From NCBI RefSeq assembly GCF_000150275.1, contig NW_002060947.1:7434482-7498481 (forward strand): DNA of 64,000 nt, read 5' to 3'. Numbering within the stretch: position 1 is the stretch's first letter; every line of letters starts with the position of its first letter. The DNA comes from Trichoplax adhaerens. Taxonomy: Eukaryota; Placozoa; Uniplacotomia; Trichoplacea; Trichoplacidae. Position numbers and translations under genes: made by a program. The notes under the pieces are model-generated. The model ran no database searches, was not told the DNA's origin, and saw nothing but the letters and a program-made list of their open reading frames with translations. This document shows positions 48,399-60,628 of the stretch, piece after piece.

Positions 48399-48901
48399 GC
48401 AATGTTGCATCGCACTCACTGAAATGATGTCATCATATCATCCTACTGCATTAGCACTGGTAGAGGTTTACTAACAAGAAGAGTTTGTTAAAATGACCAG
48501 GATATACAGTACTATTACCTGTAATTGATGATGATTTACACTATATGTATTGATATAATTACACTAAATATGATTTCAAATTGCAATATATTTTGTACAT
48601 TTTAAGGCTATTGCTATGAATATTCGATTCTTCAATAGATTTACCCTAAAACTTGCCATTTTATTACAAGTATGAAATCATCTGTAATATCAGTTTTCAG
48701 ATGACAGTTGATGATTATTGTCTAGCTTAAATTACAAACTAGCGGGCAATTTAATGATTTTCTGCCTCATTTTCAATTTCATGCCTTATGTAATAAAGCA
48801 TACTCTAATTTTTTATTCTAGTAAATACCCGCTATTTTATGTAAGCGGCAACTGTAGTTTATGACAATAGTTAGCACATTGATGGCTGTGTAATATTCGG
48901 G
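48399..48901. other. Convergent 3' region between the deacetylase and UBA3
   Basis: Both stop codons face this 503-bp stretch. AATAAA occurs on the plus strand at 48792-48797 (for the deacetylase) and on the minus strand at 48817-48812 (85 bases past the UBA3 stop). If both are used the 3' UTRs overlap slightly or abut. No other feature was seen. Confidence 0.55.
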
Positions 48902-51900
48902 CTATTGATCCATTGATGTAATTAAGTTAATCCTAAATATTAATGATTTTGGCGTTGTTTTATCAACAACCCCTATTTCCTGTTGCTGCGTTAATCCTAA
49001 TTCTAATAAAATATTTTGAAAAAAGTCAACTATGAAGTTGCAAGAAATTCATAATCATCTATTATAATTCCAATACTTTCGTTCGCTTACGTACCCGATA
49101 ACGTTAAATTTAGGTTCGGCTTTGTCTTTTCCTCAATTGCTGGAATATTCTGAAGTTTAAGTGAATAAGCAGCATAAATCAATGATCAATTATAGTATCT
49201 AGTCTACCGAAAGAGTGGATCGTATCATACCGATAAGTAAAGAGTTTTGTTTCGTCCATTGACTACCGCTGTTATCCCAGGCGATTTCATTTGCCTAAAC
49301 AAATCATGAGACTCATAAGCAAAATGCTTACAAAAGCAATGTTGTAGCATTAATAGCTACAATGATCAATTTCATGCGAACTTACAAATGAGGACTTTCT
49401 TTTAAGTAGTTTATTACATCCTTCAGTTTATCATTTTCATGAAAAGATAGTGTCTGAGGTTTCAAGCTACAAGCGACACAATCGTCCTAAAGAATAGTAA
49501 AAGTATATATTAAATAAATTTTCAACTGTTCGTTAGTTTGACTTGAAATATAATTATCATCACATAAAACTTGTGGGCATTATTTGATGTATTCAAGTAA
49601 TAGCGTAGCAACATGTAATATATTGTACGTGAGCACATTCAAGTTACCCGCTTTTCGGCCTCAAAGGTGTAAGTATACATTCCTTCAGTATCATTATATA
49701 CCATATAATTTGATAGCATTCCTGAACAACTGCATTATATCGGACAAAAATTAATTTACACTTTACATGTCGAAAGAAATAGTCAAGGGATAATTCTAGA
49801 TGTAATCACATAACTAATTCACTTACCTGGTAGCAAGCTTAAATACTTCATTGGCGCAAGCGGCTAAACGTACGCGTATATTAATGATATTTAAATAGTT
49901 AGTCCAGGCCGATTGCATTACATAAAAGAATAAAATCAATATTTCAGTCGTAAGCCTTATCATGTAAACATTGGGTAGATAATACTCACCAGCAATGGTA
50001 GCGTTTGTAGATGCAACAGCAGGGATAATTCTCTTTACCACACCTACATTACATTACATGCTATTTAATTCATTAACAGACGGCTAACATCATCTTATGG
50101 TACTATGATACTAACCTTGGGTCAATCTATATGTAATTCCTTTAATATTATATTTTTCAGCCCTATCTATAGCCTTATCCATAATCCACTGTATATGACT
50201 TGGATCATCTCCATCAACACCAGTATCGTCTTACCGATCAAGAAGATTGAAGATGGAAATCTTAAACCTGAATAATACTGGTTATGCAGTAGCACTATGA
50301 TTAGAAGTACTTACCACCAAATGGCTTCTCTTGTGGCCACAGTAAGATTCGAACATATTCTATGCAATGTTCTGGTAGCCTAGGTGTATGAGCTATTGTA
50401 CATAATGGAAAGTTGACCTAAAATAAAGTTTGAACAGCAAGATAGCTTGAAATACCTTTCAATCACTCCATATAATTTACAGCAGATAATGGTGTGAAAA
50501 CGATAACTCACCGAAAAGAGTAATTTTAATATATTTATTATATTAACATACCTGAGGAGGAAATAGGTCTACTGTACATTCTAGACATGCTGTAATTCCT
50601 GGTAATATCACGCGAGCGTTGCCTTTAAATCCTATAGAAGGTGAATTTTAAAACATATAAGATATGTACTATTGAACGTAGCGATTAGCAATAAAAAGCG
50701 TAACCTTCAGTTCCACCGTCAACAAAAGGAACAACAGATGTTGGAATTACAGCACCAGATTCGTCGTATTCAAGTAAACTAAGCTATACAGTGATTGTAT
50801 TCATAAATTAGTGAAAGTAGCATCTTCCTTAGAAAAGATCAACTATGTAATAATTGCTTTAAAAAATTACGATAAAAATTATAGAAAGTATTATATCCTT
50901 TCACTAACAAGCATGCCATTAATCCATCGTCTAGCAATAACAGAGTCCAAGCCACTGACAACGATACTATATTCTACATTGATAATAATACGTATTTGAT
51001 TAACAAAATTCAGTAGTGTCAATTTGATATCATTTACAGGTTCGAATCGATTTTCTATCATATCTTTAAGTTATGCAGACACACTTTTATAGAATGATTC
51101 GTCATAGTCCTCAATTCTAGCATAATATCTAAATATAAGATGTTTTTGTTAAGGACAGAATTCATTTTTATAATTTCGTTAAAAATATCGGGACAAAGCT
51201 GCTCTTCATCATAGAAGAAGTTATTCTCTAATCAATAATCTTGGATTGCTATAGGATACGGCTGCACTTTACAAGCATGGATACGACGATTTACAAATTC
51301 TGCAGCTACTTCAGCTTTTGGTCTGCCAACGTCTTTAGGCCTATTTAAAGGACATATTTTAATTTCCATGTTTGATAATGTCTTCTATTAATAATCTATA
51401 CACTTGTATATGCCATATCAGTAATAAAATGTAGCTAAAGAATCATTTTTGATATTAGTGTTATGGATTAAATTCATAGCTTGGGCTAAGACATGCATGC
51501 ATGCGATAACAGGATACGTAATGAGTCTGCTTTTATAACAGAGAATACAGACCCTAAGACAAGAATTATAAGACTTTCTTACCTATATAAAAATTGTCTA
51601 TTGAGATTAGAAACATCAATTGTGTCCATATCAATCACGTCGATGTTTCTAAAGCCGGTTAATGCCTAGAAGATATCAAATGGTGAATATAAAGGAGAAA
51701 TAACATGGTAAGGTGGACGTAGTATTGCAATAATAGACGATTTAAACTGTCCATTGTTCTATAACATGCAATGAACTATTCTATATCAAACGATCCATTA
51801 ATATCGATTCTTAGGAAGTATTACTATCCCATTATTGGTAGTAATCAATGTTATATCATATAAGATAGAGCGAGAGCAAATGAAAAGTCCTCGGCTAAAC

Positions 51901-52652
51901 CACATCGACTAACTACAGTACGTATAAAATCCTAAAGATATTTAAACAGTATTGTGTAACGTACCAAATCCTTCAACAATTCGCATCCTAGTCCACCAGC
52001 ACCAATAACGAGAATTTTACAATTATCGAGTATAAAAGGCAAAATCTTGCCAATTAAAAACGAATACAATCAAAGATTTCTTAAGATACATGGAATCAAA
52101 ATATTGCAAATTACGTCAATATCCACATCGCTTTTGGAAGGATAGTCTACACGTATCAGTGCATGATAGAATAGAATATTTACATCTAAAGTATAAATCT
52201 CTAACTTCTGAATATTTTAGATGATTAGGATAGATAGTCCTTATACGCCGTGATTAATATGATTAAAATAAAGAGAATTAAAGCTATTGCAAGATATACG
52301 AATGCAATCTGAATATCGCAAAGAATAATCAACCTCTCTCGAAGGACTAATCTGTACCCTATCAGTCTATGCTACAGTACAGTATAACATCAACATCAAC
52401 AGTATAAATCTCTATTTTCTGAATAGCACTGATGGTTACAATCAAATGATTGTAAAGTGTAGGTTATTTCTATCCTTCATTCACTCCATATAGTATAAAC
52501 ACAGGAAAATAGTCGATGATAAAACTGTAAGATACCTCCGGATTGGGTACAAAATCGGGTCTTGCGAATGGCCCACCTCTAGTAATCAATTTCAAGATAT
52601 GATTCCATCGACCAGGCCAATCCGCTGAATCATCGATCATAGAGTTGGACAT
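48902..52652 (-). CDS. UBA3: NEDD8-activating enzyme E1 catalytic subunit UBA3
   Basis: Seventeen exons: 52652-52536, 52045-51965, 51665-51583, 51340-51260, 51128-51085, 50973-50909, 50783-50705, 50631-50552, 50417-50315, 50229-50116, 50043-49990, 49863-49827, 49729-49648, 49486-49386, 49294-49231, 49149-49095, 49002-48902. All phases agree and the sum is 1,341 bases (446 residues; human 463). With the partner NAE1 it adenylates NEDD8, forms a thioester and passes NEDD8 to UBC12 for cullin activation. Seen in order: [12 protein letters not shown] at the N-terminus, the ATP-site glycine loop [37 protein letters not shown], zinc cysteines in ACLEC and DDCVAC, the catalytic cysteine in NFPLCTIA, the RRLPEHC-like [35 protein letters not shown] and the ubiquitin-fold domain ending [14 protein letters not shown]. 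All key residues are present. Confidence 0.95.
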
Positions 52653-54128
52653 GTTGTGATGAAGAAGAAGGAAATGGATGCAATTTGACGATGATTGAAA
52701 GCGAATTGATCAAGATTTTCGTCTCTTCACGTCCAGTTAATTAAAGCTTGAGAACGATTCGAGCTTACGTCTTGGTTCAAGACTAGCAACTGTTGCCAAG
52801 TGAGCACAAGTGGACAGATCGCGCGATACTATTCGGTACATGGCTACAGGCTAATATAAACAGTATGGAAAAATGGTCGATATAACTATGGAAACGTGTA
52901 GTCATGTCAATGGTTCTTTATCCCTTAATAAAGCTACGCAAACAGTGCTAATCACGCCATACTAAACCGAGTAGCGAGGTGATCTATCGAGCAGCAACTA
53001 TGGCGAAGCTCCCTAGCATACTGAGTATTATGGAGTTATGGACTTCTAGCGCCAGAAAGTGCTGCAAATGAATGGTAGATCGTAGAATAATTCTCATTTA
53101 TTCAAGCTCAATGTATTTGACAGCATTTATAAGAAAACTATTAGTAGGATAAGCCTAAACCATGGCTGCTTCTACAGATTACGTAAATAAATGTTGGTTT
53201 ATCGGCTAGTTTAACATTTATTCCTAACGGTAATACCATAGCAAATTAATTCCTAGAAATTCAAGATACAGCTATATCATCAAATATCCACTGCTATAGG
53301 AATGCTTAGGAGTATATCATAACTTACGCATATAGATGTAATACTAATATACACAACACTCTATAGATGTTAACGCAAAATGGCGTTCAGCCATGGACTC
53401 CTAAGAAGACTTTCTCTTTGCCGTTTTTACGTGTCTTCTGATGCTGCATATGTACGGTATGCTGATTGAATCTTAAGTGATCTACAGGCTCGTAGAGGCT
53501 CCTCACGTTTTCTTGTAATATACACTGCAGTAAGATTGCATGCTCTTGTACAGCATCCCTGCATAATTTTTGTGCAATAAGCAACAATCTATAGCACGCT
53601 CTTGAGCAGCACCTCTACATAATTTCATTGCGATCAAGATTTAATATATTTGCATTTCTATTAGTTAGTAGGATCACTTTGCTAACGACCAAGGTATAAT
53701 TTTATTATTGTGTTAGTCTATCTACTCTGTGAGTATGCCTGACAGAAGCATCATCGAGCTTTCAAATGTATCGATTATTTTATCCCACTTTACAGGTTAT
53801 CTGTATATTCTCTAAAATTCTTATAACATTACTTTAGATTAGGCATAGACTACTAGTCCATGGATTAGAAAGTTATGCTAGAACACCTGGATATAAATAC
53901 AAAATAATCCAATATTACACAATTACCATCGTGGCAGGATAGATCAATTCTCGTATATAACGAAATCTAATTATGGTGACTCAAACTTATGATGGAATAG
54001 TTGCATTTTATTTCAATCGCTTCAATGTAATTCTACGTTATGAACATGAGAGCCAAGAAAGAGATAAAATGAAAATAAACAGCACAACTGTTGTCATGTA
54101 TTGAATAGTTATATAATTTTAAGTTGTT
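52653..54128. other. Intergenic DNA between UBA3 (5') and SerRS (3'), no gene recognised
   Basis: This holds the presumed UBA3 promoter and the SerRS 3' UTR. A small two-copy repeat, about 56 bp apart, lies at 53538-53640 (cores GCTCTTG..CAGCA, then ATAATTT). The minus frame at 53387-53587 covers it and shows no family motif. Confidence 0.45.
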
Positions 54129-57100
54129 TTATACTTTGTTGCTTTTAGTCTTCTTTAACTCTTTTGTGGTCAGTTTATCGGTAGGCACAGGTTTCGTAAA
54201 CTCAATGAAAGCGCAGTCGGGTGGCAAATATTGATGCAAGACTTCAGGAACAGCGATACCAGTTTCAGTTTGGAATGTCTCCAAAATGGCACAAATGGCG
54301 CGAGTAGTAGCACACATAGTCGAATTTAGCATATGAACATATTCCGCCTTGATATGAAATGAAAGATGGGGATACAAATTTTTTATGCAGTTTCAATATC
54401 AATGCAATAGTTGCTTTAATATCTTATTATAAATAGCTATAACAATTTTTATTGCCTTCAAAATACATCTTATACTGATTGTGCATACCTGGGCATTCAT
54501 TTTTTTTGTTTGGCCAAATCGAATCTGTAACCTTCTTGACTGATAATCCGTACAATTGGAGCAAGATACAAGCTCTCGAAAAGCGCCCGATCCAGGAAAC
54601 CAAGCCTCCAAGTCTAACTTTTTCGAAGCAGCATTGTTAAGAGCTCCTGAAACGATGTTGACAATTCGATAGCTAATACCAAGGGATTGATAGTAATCAC
54701 TTGCATTTTCAATCATTTCTTCCATCAATTTCCATGATTCGTTATCATTCGGTGAACATAGAACAAACTGCTCAATCTTGCAAAATTGAATGGAGAGATT
54801 AATACTTATAAGGCGATAGGTAGTCATTTAACTAACAAAGTAAACTCGTAACAAAAGAGTGTCATCTTTTTCTACTAGTTTTACCTTTTCAAACTGGTGA
54901 ACACGGAAGATACCACGCGTATCACGGCCGTGAGAACCAACTTCTTGTCTAAAACAAGTGGAAACACCGGCATACTTCTTAGGTAGCTCGGAAGGATTAA
55001 TCCATTCGGCACGATGATAGGCCGCAATTGGTTGTTCACTAGTAGCAATTAGGTATTTTTCATCAATGGAAGAATCGTCAACATTTTCACTACCTTTACC
55101 AATCACCTATCCCAAAATTTGAAAGATTAATATTGGGTGTACATACACTTGACGTAAGTTGTATTTTTGTGAAAGTAAGTTGAACAAACCTTGTATAACT
55201 CTTCATCGAATTGGCTCAACTGTGCTACTTCTGTCATAACTTCTTTTCGCATTAGAAAAGGCGTGTACAGTGGAACATATCCCTTTTTAGCTAAAATCCT
55301 TAGAGCATGTTGTATGAGAGCAAATTCCAGAAACACCAGTTTCCCCTACCGAGAATATTTTTGTCTAATTTAGCCTTGAGGAGTAGGATGTGCGCTAGTC
55401 TAGCAGTTTAGTATTGGTACTGGTCTTACCTTTAAGTAATAGCCTCGACCGCCTGCGGTAACAGTACCTCGATTAGTATCTACACCATCTACCATATAGG
55501 CCAAATCAATATGAGAATAGCGTTTCTTTACTTCACAGTCGCCATGCGTAGCAACGACGGCATTATTATCCTAGGCAATGCAGAAATGAAAACTTGTGAG
55601 ACTAGATTGTTATTGACTGAATAATAGTGGATCCATTTTCTAAATTTTGACGTGTATTATAATAATTCGATGTAACTAACCTCATCATTGCTGATAGGCA
55701 CCGATTCATGCAAGAGATTACCAATTGCTCTTAATTTTTCACTACGTCGTTCTTCTACCTTGATAACTTCTGCATTACATGCAGCAATGCGGTCATCAAT
55801 TAGGCTTCTAATTTTTTTGACTCTAACTGGGGTTAAGGTCTGCATTTGAGAGGAAGTGATATGGAATAACATAAATTGGCCAGTTTAATGATGAAAGCAT
55901 AGGATGTGATACTGATCTTATTCAAGCGTATTTATTACATGTAAATAGTACAGTAGAGTATGTATAAAGTAGGATATACCAGTACGTCGGTAGAGAAAAG
56001 TTTACAGTTGACTTCAATCTTTCAAAGTCATTTCTTTATGAACCTACCCTCAAATCATCAATTGTAAGATTTGCAAGCTTTGCAACGACATCACCTTCTA
56101 AAGAATCATCAGTACCAGTTTCTTCTTTTTTCTATCAAAAGGAAATGCTTTATTGTAAGAAATATATTATGCGAAGGTCTCTGGATCATTGAGTAATGGA
56201 TGCAAGATATTTATAACAGCCTACTGCTATATCTTTCCTCTAGCGAATAGATGATTGAAATAACTGTTGGTGTTTTAAGGATCTTGTAGAATTATCCTTG
56301 TCCATCACTAATCAAGGAATCCAAAACTCTATCACTCGATAGCTTAAAGTGTGTGACTAAATTATCTTTGTCAGTTATACGTCGTTATTCAAAAGAGCAT
56401 ATTATGTTTGCAATTGGAGTTTTAGGATTATTCAACCTATTGCAAAGTGCAATTGTATGCTTTAATATAAATTGTTCTAAATGATCTTTTCTATTGCCCT
56501 TACTGTCGTTCTAAAATAACCTGATATCGATGATTGTACAGTATCATGATTGTAATCCATTGGATAAGAAAGATCGTGTCAAAAGAAGAATGTCGACGAT
56601 CAGCATCCATAGTAAGTAAGTACTTATTTTTACCTTCATTTTCTCTCCGTAAACTTTGCTACATTGATTCTTTAGTTTATTCCAATTATCCGCAGCAAAT
56701 CGGACTACAATCAAAGAGAATACATTACAAGGATGTCAATCATGGTAGTGTATTCATTCAACACAAGGTCGTATTGCAAGAGAGCAATCCACTTTTAATG
56801 TTGTTGACTATTTTATAAACGATCGTGTGAAAGTCCATCGGTTATGGTTAACAACTAATTATGTAGTGATCGGTATTAAGCTCATGCATTCATCTATTAG
56901 GACTGTCATTTCAGCTCCATACTTATCCATTCGTCCATTATGACTGTAATTTCAGCTTAATACCATCCTCACCGGGAAGTAAATCGACTTTCTTGCTCAT
57001 CAACACATACCCGGTATCATCAATTGATACAACACCATTTACTTTTGGATCAACTGATCGTCTAGCCAATCAAGGCTAGTACTCTATCCCTCTACTAAAG

Positions 57101-57394
57101 TAAAGGCACTTTCAAGTACTGTATTTCAACTTGTACTCGGTCACTATTATGTATATATTTTGACAACTAGCGTTCTATTCCAATGCGATGATTTGATTAG
57201 ACGTAGTTTGATGATGATGATACGAACAATTGATTCTCATAACATTATCCATACATACGTTTTCTCCATTCGCTATCCAATTGGACAACTTGATCGACAA
57301 GGGAGACATCCTTAAAGCGTTTTCGCTGGCATTGACGAATGGATTCAGGGTTGCCTCCTTTATCTTCTCGAAATAAGTCAAGATCAAGAACCAT
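54129..57394 (-). CDS. SARS1: Cytosolic seryl-tRNA synthetase
   Basis: Nine exons: 57394-57259, 56704-56634, 56131-56048, 55839-55681, 55570-55430, 55345-55190, 55106-54885, 54776-54489, 54347-54129. All phases agree and the sum is 1,476 bases (491 residues; human 514). It charges tRNA-Ser and tRNA-Sec with serine in the cytosol. The start [14 protein letters not shown] is the conserved eukaryotic N-terminus, so the ATG at 57394 was chosen over an in-frame ATG farther upstream. Exons 1 to 4 form the long antiparallel coiled coil that grips the tRNA variable arm ([11 protein letters not shown] ... VPISNDE). Class II motif 1 is around [20 protein letters not shown], motif 2 is [20 protein letters not shown] and motif 3 is [19 protein letters not shown] short Lys-rich tail ends the protein. 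The long vertebrate UNE-S extension is not seen. Confidence 0.96.
56973..57061 (-). other. Unassigned open exon-like segment in SerRS intron 1
   Basis: An 89-bp segment with an AG acceptor (57063-57062) and a GTGAGG donor (56972-56967) encodes [20 protein letters not shown] followed by KVDLLP. The pattern VxGVxxxDxxGxxL resembles roadblock-fold proteins such as LAMTOR5. It cannot be an alternative SerRS exon, because the SerRS phase gives a stop inside it. It could be a nested gene exon, a gene fragment or chance; no partner exons were identified. Confidence 0.2.
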
Positions 57395-57600
57395 TTTGCT
57401 TTTCAGCCAAATCGTGGCAGCAGACTGCGCTAGTAGACGATGGAGTGGTCGAACAAGGGGTTTAATATTGATCGTGGGGTGTAGCGTGGCAGGTTCGATC
57501 ACTGTTTCATACTGGTGTTGGAGTTCTATTCGGCAGTATCAGCTCGAGCGTAAAGATGGCTAGTCTATAGAGACTGGCATACGTATACGACTACTGTAGG

Positions 57601-59310
57601 TCATGACGTTTTACAGTCATACTCAGGCAAGTAGACAAACTAAAATGATTTCTTGAATAAATGAGTATCAGAGTAAAGCAGAAATAATGTCACCTGTATG
57701 TTGGCCACTATCATGGACTACAGTTTTACCAGCAACTACTACTCCAGTAAAAAGTAAGATGGTTACCTTGTAACTCCTTTAAATTTAATCTGGATTACAA
57801 GGTTAGAATAGGATTGTTCTAAAGTTGTGCTTCAAAGTAATAGTGTTGCTAGAGTAGTCTCACTGGTTCTACAGTCCTACAGTAAATAATGAACTAGCAC
57901 CTTCCATTTACTGCAATGTATGTACAACTAGGTAACGAGTCATGACGTTTTAAAGTCATACTCAGGCAAGTAGACAAACTAAAATGATTTCTTAAATAGA
58001 CCAGTATAATAGCAAAGCAGAAATAGTGTCACCTGTATGTTGGCCACTATCATAGACTACAGTTTTACCAGCAACTACTACTCAAGTAAAAAGTAAGATG
58101 GTTACCTTGTAACTCCATTAAATTTAATCTGGATTACAAGGTTAGAATAGGATTGTTCTGAAGTTGTGCTTCAAAGTAATAGAGTTGCTAGAGTAGTCTC
58201 ACTGGTTCTACAGTCCTACAGTAAATAATGAACTAGCACCTTCCATTTGCATACGCACTTCCACTTACTGCAATGTACAGTATGTACAAGTGAGTACAAC
58301 TAGGTAACGAGTCATGACGTTTTACAGTCATACTCAGGCAAGTAGACAAACTAAAATGATTTCTTAAATAGACCAGTATAATAGCAAAGCAGAAATAGCG
58401 TCACCTCCATGTTGGCCACTATGATGGACTACAGTTTTACCAGCAACTACTGCTCAAGTAAAAAGTAAAATGGTTACCTTGTAACTCCGTTAAACTTAAT
58501 CTGGATTACAAGGTTAGAATAGGGTTGTTGTAAAGTTGTGTTTCAAAGTAATAGTGTTGCTAGAGTAGTCATTGGTTTTGTACATTGAATATAATGTACA
58601 ACCAGGTCAGGAGTCAGGACGTTTACAGTCATACTGAGACAAGTAGACAACCTAAAATGATTCCTTGAATAGACCAGTATAATAGTAAAGCAGAAATAAT
58701 GTCACATTTATGTTAGCTACTATCATCGACTATAGTTTTACCAGCAACTACTACTCCAGTAAAAAGTAAGATGGTTACCTTGTAACTCCTTTAAACTTAA
58801 TCTGGATTAAAAGGTTAGAATAGGGTTGTTCTAAAGCTGTATTTCAAAGTAATAGTGCTGCTAGAGTAGTCATTGGTTTTGTACATTGAATATACTGTAC
58901 AACCAGGTCAGGCGTAGGACATTTACGGTCATACTGAGACAAGTAGACAAGCTAAAATGATTCCTTTTATAGTCGAGTATGACAATAAAGCAGAAACAAT
59001 GTCACCTCTGTTTTGGCCACTTTCATGGACAACAGCTCTACCAAACGACTCACTCATACTAAGGCAAGTCGACAAAGTAAAATGATTTAACTTAACAGGC
59101 GAGTATGAGAATAAAGCAGAAATAATGTCACCTCTTTGTTGGCCACTATGATGGGCTACAGCTCTACCAACGACTGCTCAAGTAAAAAGTAAGATGGTTT
59201 ACTTTGTAACTGCTTTAAACTTAATCTAGATTGCAACATTAGTTTAGGGCTGTTCTAAAGTTGTGTTTGTAGTGTTGCTAGAGTAGTCGCTGGTTCTACT
59301 TTCCTTGCAG
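57601..59310. repeat. Tandem array of five to six units, about 300-370 bp
   Basis: Units start with (G)TCATGACGTTTTACAGTCAT or variants at 57601, 57940, 58312, 58613 and 58913, with a shortened fifth and a last partial unit near 59050. Shared blocks are GGCAAGTAGACAAACTAAAA, GCAGAAATA, TGGCCACTATCAT, AAAAAGTAAGATGGTTACC and GTTGCTAGAGTAGTC. The first three units are longer because they keep the CTACAGTAAATAATGAACTA block. Identity falls from left to right. No coding frame persists through the units. Confidence 0.9.
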
Positions 59311-59365
59311 AACTGTACATAAGGATATCCATATCCACCCCTCCCCCCAAAGAGGACATATTCTT

Positions 59366-60245
59366 CTTATTAAAAGTCGCTGCGAGTAGATATTCTTGTC
59401 GGACGGACAGACTTTTCCAAACTCAATCAGGCCGAAAATATGGAAAAATGATTTACCATTATTTACTTACACTGTAGATCTTCTGTGTCTATTTGTCTGA
59501 ATCACTTTCACTCATTTAAAATCATTGACGATGTTGTAGAACTACTTTGAAGTGTAACTTGTTAAACAAGACAACGATTTAATAGAATATTATTAAAAGT
59601 CGCTGTGACTAGACATTCTTGTTGGACGGACAGACTTTTCCAAACTCAATCAGGCCGAAAATATGGAAAAATGATTTACCATTATTTACTTACACTGTAG
59701 ATCTTCTGTGTCTATTTGTCTGAATCACTTTCACTCATTTAAAATCATTGACGATGTTGTAAAACTACTTTGAAGTGCAACTCGTTAAACTAGACAGCGA
59801 TTTAATAGAATATTATTAAAAGTCGCTGTGACTAGACATTCTTGTTGGACGGACAGACTTTTCCAAACTCAATCAGGCCGAAAATATGATTTACGATTAT
59901 TTAATTACACTGTAGATCTTCTGTGTCTATTTATCTGAATCACTTTCACTCATTTACAATCATTGACGATGTTGTAAAACTACTTTGAAGTGCAACTCGT
60001 TAAACTAGACAACGATTTAATAGAATATTATTAAAAGTCGCTGTGACTAGACATTCTTGTTGGACGGACAGACTTTTCCAAACTCAATCAGGCCGAAAAT
60101 ATGGTTTACGATTATTTAATTACACTGTAGATCTTCTGTGTCTATTTATCTGAATCACTTTCACTCATTTAAAATCATTGACGATGTTGTAAAACTACTT
60201 TGAAGTGTAACTTGCTAAACTAGACAACGATTTAATAGAATATTA
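59366..60245. repeat. Four-copy tandem array, 213-224 bp
   Basis: ATTAAAAGTCGCTG recurs at about 59367, 59591, 59814 and 60028. Each unit contains GACGGACAGACTTTTCCAAA, CAATCAGGCCGAAAATATG, CACTGTAGATCTTCTGTGTC and CATTGACGATGTTGTA. Copies 3 and 4 lack about 10 bases after the AAAATATG block. Identity is very high, so amplification is recent. It directly follows the previous array. Confidence 0.92.
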
Positions 60246-60628
60246 CTTCATTTAGAAATAGAAGTCCATGACACAAATCGCCAGCCTACTTAACCCTTTC
60301 ATCATCACAACTTGTTTCAAGTGTCCCATTGAGTACTATAGTTTCTCTTGAAGAAGTTATCCTTGATTGCAACCATAGGGTAGATCGTTAATCTACGAGT
60401 AGACTTGTCACGGTACTGTACTGTACCGGTACCGTAGACGAAGGTGGAAGACAGACTTGCAGTAGTCTGATCGGTGGATCATCACCATAGGAACAGTGTT
60501 GTCTTGTCCATGGTTGAAAGGAAGCAATGGCTTACTCTTGGCCAGACATTTCTCATTATGGGTAACCTGTAGCATGGTAAGATATAATTCCATCTCTAGG
60601 TAGATGCTTTAGCTGACCAGAGCAAGAA
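60246..60628. other. Spacer between repeat array and repeat ORF
   Basis: This single-copy stretch contains a strong palindromic cluster CGGTACTGTACTGTACCGGT at about 60411-60430. It ends with a possible acceptor (CTAG near 60600) 20-30 bases before the repeat ORF. No other coding signal was seen. Confidence 0.4.

Noticed and set aside
51035-51065. GGTTCGAATC word resembling a tRNA T-arm
   Set aside because: No matching A-box, acceptor stem or anticodon arm around it; it lies in a UBA3 intron.
53387-53587. 66-codon minus frame between UBA3 and SerRS
   Set aside because: Covers a small tandem repeat and matches no family I recognise.
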